Below, one piece after another: positions 60,931-64,000 of a stretch of DNA of 64,000 bases. Origin of the DNA: Welwitschia mirabilis (lineage: Eukaryota > Gnetophyta > Gnetopsida > Welwitschiales); contig JBOZIK010000001.1 of the NCBI GenBank assembly GCA_051453625.1, forward strand, positions 135,876,560 to 135,940,559, written 5' to 3'. The position numbers and the translations under genes were made by a program. Every line of letters begins with the position of its first letter. Within the stretch, counting starts at the first letter, position 1. The notes beneath the pieces are model-generated. The model saw only the letters and a list, made by a program, of their open reading frames with translations. It was not told where the DNA came from and did no database searches.

Positions 60931-63170
60931 TCTGTAGCCCTACCATTACACCACTTAACATGAAAAGATTCACTATCATTTACAATTTGTAAGAAATCAC
61001 TTTCAATAATAGGGAGGGGAATGTTTTATTTTTACTTCTTACCTATTTAATTATATAATTATTTTATAAATTTTAAATCATATACATGCAAGCTAAGGAA
61101 GTGGAGTAGGCAAAATAAACATGAAAGGAAGAATATGCATCTTTTATGATAAATCTAACAATGCTAACTAATTTTTGAATAATAATTTATATGGGATATT
61201 TCTTTATCTATTTTGAATATTAAATATTTCCTTACATAATAAACAAAAGGAATTTTTCTAATGTGAATGAATGAAAATCTAGATTAGGGGATCTCAAGCT
61301 CTAAATCTCAAACTATGTGTGATGGAAATAGTAGTAGCTAATCATTGTAGAAAGTTTTCATTGATCTTATTTTCATTTTGAACTTTCTTCCTATTTACTT
61401 ACATGTACTAAAGACATGTTGATGTAAAATTCTTTCACCTCCCTTGGCAAGTAGATCTTTTCACTTTATTCCCTTAGATGTCCCTAATCTCTACTATTCA
61501 TTTTCTCCATGTATGTAGTAGTAAACTAATTGGTGAAATGTCCAAACACTTCTTATATGATTAAGTCTTTAGTCACTTCTAATATGTTGGCTCTAGCTAA
61601 TAGGCTATAATAAAAATAAAGTAACAATANNNNNNNNNNNNNNNNNNNNNNNNNNNNNNNNNNNNNNNNNNNNNNNNNNNNNNNNNAGATGCTTAGGATC
61701 ATAAACACTTGGATCTAGAAAACACGGTGCTAGGGGGTATTGTAAGATGATGATGGTACTAATGGGAGTGATGATAATATTAGATAAAATGAAAGGATGT
61801 GGGTCAATAAGGGAGAATTAAAGATATGACAATGTGGATTTAGATATTAAGTAGGAGGCATTAGTTATAAGTGTTAAAAAAACAATGGTATTAGAGTAAC
61901 TAATAGTGACATGCTTGGAACTATGTAGAAGTGGTAGGATGAGGTTAGCATAGATTGAACATGGTAGATTCTTGGTAATGAAACTAGTAGTAGTGTAAAA
62001 TAGTAGGTTTTGAGCTAATTTCTTATATATAAAAGGATAAATCTAGACCACTAATTTAGTTGGATAAATGGATACATAAGATTAAAGATGATATGAATGA
62101 AGGCTAAAGTTTAAAATTATGTTTTCTAGTGTGTCTTATATGATGTAAATTTACTTTGGATTAGGATTTAAACCTCATAAAGATAAGTTTGAACTTGGAA
62201 ACATGAGTGAAAAATGAGATGCAATTTTAACTTCATGCATTTTCTTTTCTACATAAGATCATCTAATGTATTAACCTATAATCACACACATAATTTAAAG
62301 ACTAATTAAAATAATTAATTACAATTCATACTAGCTTTATGAATCTAGTATAAATCATTTAAAATCATCACTTATAATATTGTCAATTAGGTAAGGCCTT
62401 AAATTACATTTATTTCCTAAGCAAGAGATCTTATTCTAGTAAAACATAAAATATAGAATATAAGGTAGTAAACTAATTACATAAATAAACTAAAAACAAT
62501 TTAAATTCTAGAAATTTATTTTAACCAATACTTTTAACATTACTATGATAAGATTTAATCTAGTTTTTGGTGTATGTGTAATGTAATGTATTTTCATTAT
62601 TCATTCACTTTACCCCTAAAAATCCATTACAAAGATTAAAGAAAGGCATCATTAATGTAAAATAAATTCTTTCAAATTCATTTCTAACCCTAATATACAC
62701 AAATCATAGATCATCCATGTATTAAATCTAAGCTAAAGTAAAACTTGAATGTGATGACATAAAAGATGTCTAACTATGTCTTAAACTATACTCATTAAGA
62801 TAGTGATCATTTATGTTTTCATATCCTATTCCCCTATGCTAGATTATAATCACATAGGTTTAAATGTTTGAGGACTAGTACAACTTATACATTCCTATGT
62901 TGGTTACCTAGTTTTCAAAAATAATTCCCAATAGGAACATATGTCATCCCAATAATAGATCATGTTAATATGAAAGCCTTTAATCTACATAATATTTGAT
63001 ATTTTCCATGTAAATGGAGGTCTCATACATATAGAGTATTTCATCCCTATGGTATGAGTTAATGGCATGTCAGTGCTTATTATATAGGATGTATATCTTT
63101 ATTATAGAAGATGTTTTCATTTATTTTTATTTTTATTCTTTCTACTTTTCCCTATCTCATTTTTCTTTTT
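60931..63170. other. AT-rich stretch, no gene, with a 57 N gap
   Basis: No recognisable coding region, LTR pair or RNA gene. A gap is at 61630-61686. Confidence 0.4.
61630..61686. other. Assembly gap (57 N)
   Basis: A run of N. Confidence 0.97.
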
Positions 63171-63172
63171 CG

Positions 63173-63192
63173 TTTTTTTTTTTTTTTTTTTT
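63173..63192. repeat. Poly-T run
   Basis: Twenty consecutive T, with T-rich flanks. Confidence 0.9.
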
Positions 63193-63251
63193 GTGGAGGT
63201 GTTCATTTTATAATGGAGGTTTTTAACTTATACAATGTGTATTTCATATGA

Positions 63252-63254
<3 letters not shown>

Positions 63255-63311
<57 letters not shown>

Positions 63312-63494
63312 CTCTCTCNNNNNNNNNNNNNNNNNNNNNNNNNNNNNNNNNNNNNNNNNNNNNNNNNNNNNNNNNNNNNNNNNNNNNNNNNNNNNNNNNN
63401 NNNNNNNNNNNNNNNNNNNNNNNNNNNNNNNNNNNNNNNNNNNNNNNNNNNNNNNNNNNNNNNNNNNNNNNNNNNNNNNNNNNNNNNNNNNNNN

Positions 63495-63547
<53 letters not shown>
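63255..63547. repeat. (TC)n microsatellite spanning a gap
   Basis: TC units run from 63255 to 63318 (one G interruption at 63309), then 176 N (63319-63494), then TC units to 63547. The gap probably exists because the repeat could not be assembled. The Ser-Leu and Arg-Glu open frames here are artefacts. Confidence 0.95.
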
Positions 63548-63548
<1 letters not shown>

Positions 63549-63569
<21 letters not shown>

Positions 63570-63630
63570 TATACACACTCACATACACTTTCACTCTCAC
63601 TCTCACTCTCTCATACACACACACACATTA
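63549..63630. repeat. (CA)n and compound TC/CA repeat
   Basis: ACACAC tracts at about 63549-63569 and 63614-63627, separated by CACTCTCACTCT-type text. Together with the (TC)n tract this is one compound microsatellite. Confidence 0.9.
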
Positions 63631-63639
63631 TATAAAGAT

Positions 63640-64000
63640 CTTTATTCATATTCTTAAAGTATAAAATTTCACATCCATAGTTATTTTTATAGGTTTATTT
63701 AAGCCTATGATAACCTCAAAATTTGTATAGAATATCATGTATGGTATGCATAACAAAATATAAAAAATGTACTTAAGAAATCATTCATTAAATTAGTCCC
63801 AAGTTGAATAAATAATGGGAGGTACCTTAAAGATTAAACTTTTACATGATGAATTAAGTGATCTACATACTTGTAGAGATTTTGGTTTTATCTAATAATA
63901 AATTCTAGATCTTAACATTATTAAAACTATCTCTCTTTAGTAACATGAATTTTAACTTTATTTACCTTTTTATATTCTTTCATTTCTTATAGTTATAACT
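63640..64000. other. AT-rich end of window, nothing seen
   Basis: No feature supported. Confidence 0.5.

Noticed and set aside
63203-63664. Long Arg-Glu, Ser-Leu and His-Thr repeat frames
   Set aside because: Translations of (TC)n and (CA)n microsatellite DNA running through a block of N.

Overview
This window looks like heterochromatic nuclear DNA from a flowering plant. I found no intact host gene, tRNA, rRNA or bacterial-type operon. It is very AT-rich, except for a GC-richer block near 23.0-24.05 kb. It is packed with old, nested LTR retrotransposons of both plant superfamilies (Ty1/Copia and Ty3/Gypsy), with microsatellites and five assembly gaps (8506-9286, 48249-48381, 60921-60930, 61630-61686, 63319-63494). 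I cannot name the species. Every recognisable coding region is a pseudogene. Layout: 0.15-2.34 kb holds a decayed acidic minus-strand coding region I cannot identify. 2.4-8.5 kb is AT-rich with no gene seen. 9.29-15.54 kb is a minus-strand Copia element with ~0.9-1.1 kb LTRs, pol fragments, a lost gag and an extra ORF between pol and the 3' LTR. 18.296-22.972 kb is the most complete element, a plus-strand Copia with both ~275 bp LTRs, primer-binding site, gag, protease, integrase, RT and RNase H. 23.0-24.05 kb is the GC-richer block. 24.23-25.93 and 39.42-41.03 kb are two direct copies of a ~1.7 kb dispersed repeat. 26.2-28.6 kb is a second Copia gag-pol relic. 28.8-29.4 kb is an LTR-like segment with a tandem array, TATA-like box and primer-binding-site remnant. 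29.7-31.1 kb (plus) and 32.1-34.4 kb (minus) are two convergent Gypsy fragments. 41.320-45.534 kb is a non-autonomous LTR element whose interior holds a ~1.4 kb degenerate minisatellite. 45.6-46.0 kb is a third Copia gag relic. 47.183-55.462 kb is a minus-strand Gypsy-type element with ~1.4 kb LTRs, no recognisable pol, and a decayed ORF of unknown function. 56.3-59.07 kb is another minus-strand Gypsy integrase with its primer-binding site. 63.17-63.63 kb is a T-run plus (TC)n/(CA)n microsatellite. The elements share one mode of decay. Stops fall mostly where family members have Gln (CAA/CAG to TAA/TAG), with Arg or Trp to TGA, His/Cys to Tyr, Asp to Asn and Gly to Arg or Asp. These are C-to-T or G-to-A changes, as expected from long-term cytosine methylation and deamination. 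The same transitions dominate the primer-binding-site remnants. Together these suggest an old, silenced transposon graveyard. The least ordinary items are the minisatellite-bearing element at 41.3-45.5 kb, the extra ORFs in two unrelated retroelements, the ~1.7 kb dispersed repeat with its recurring ~55 bp motif, and the GC-richer block.
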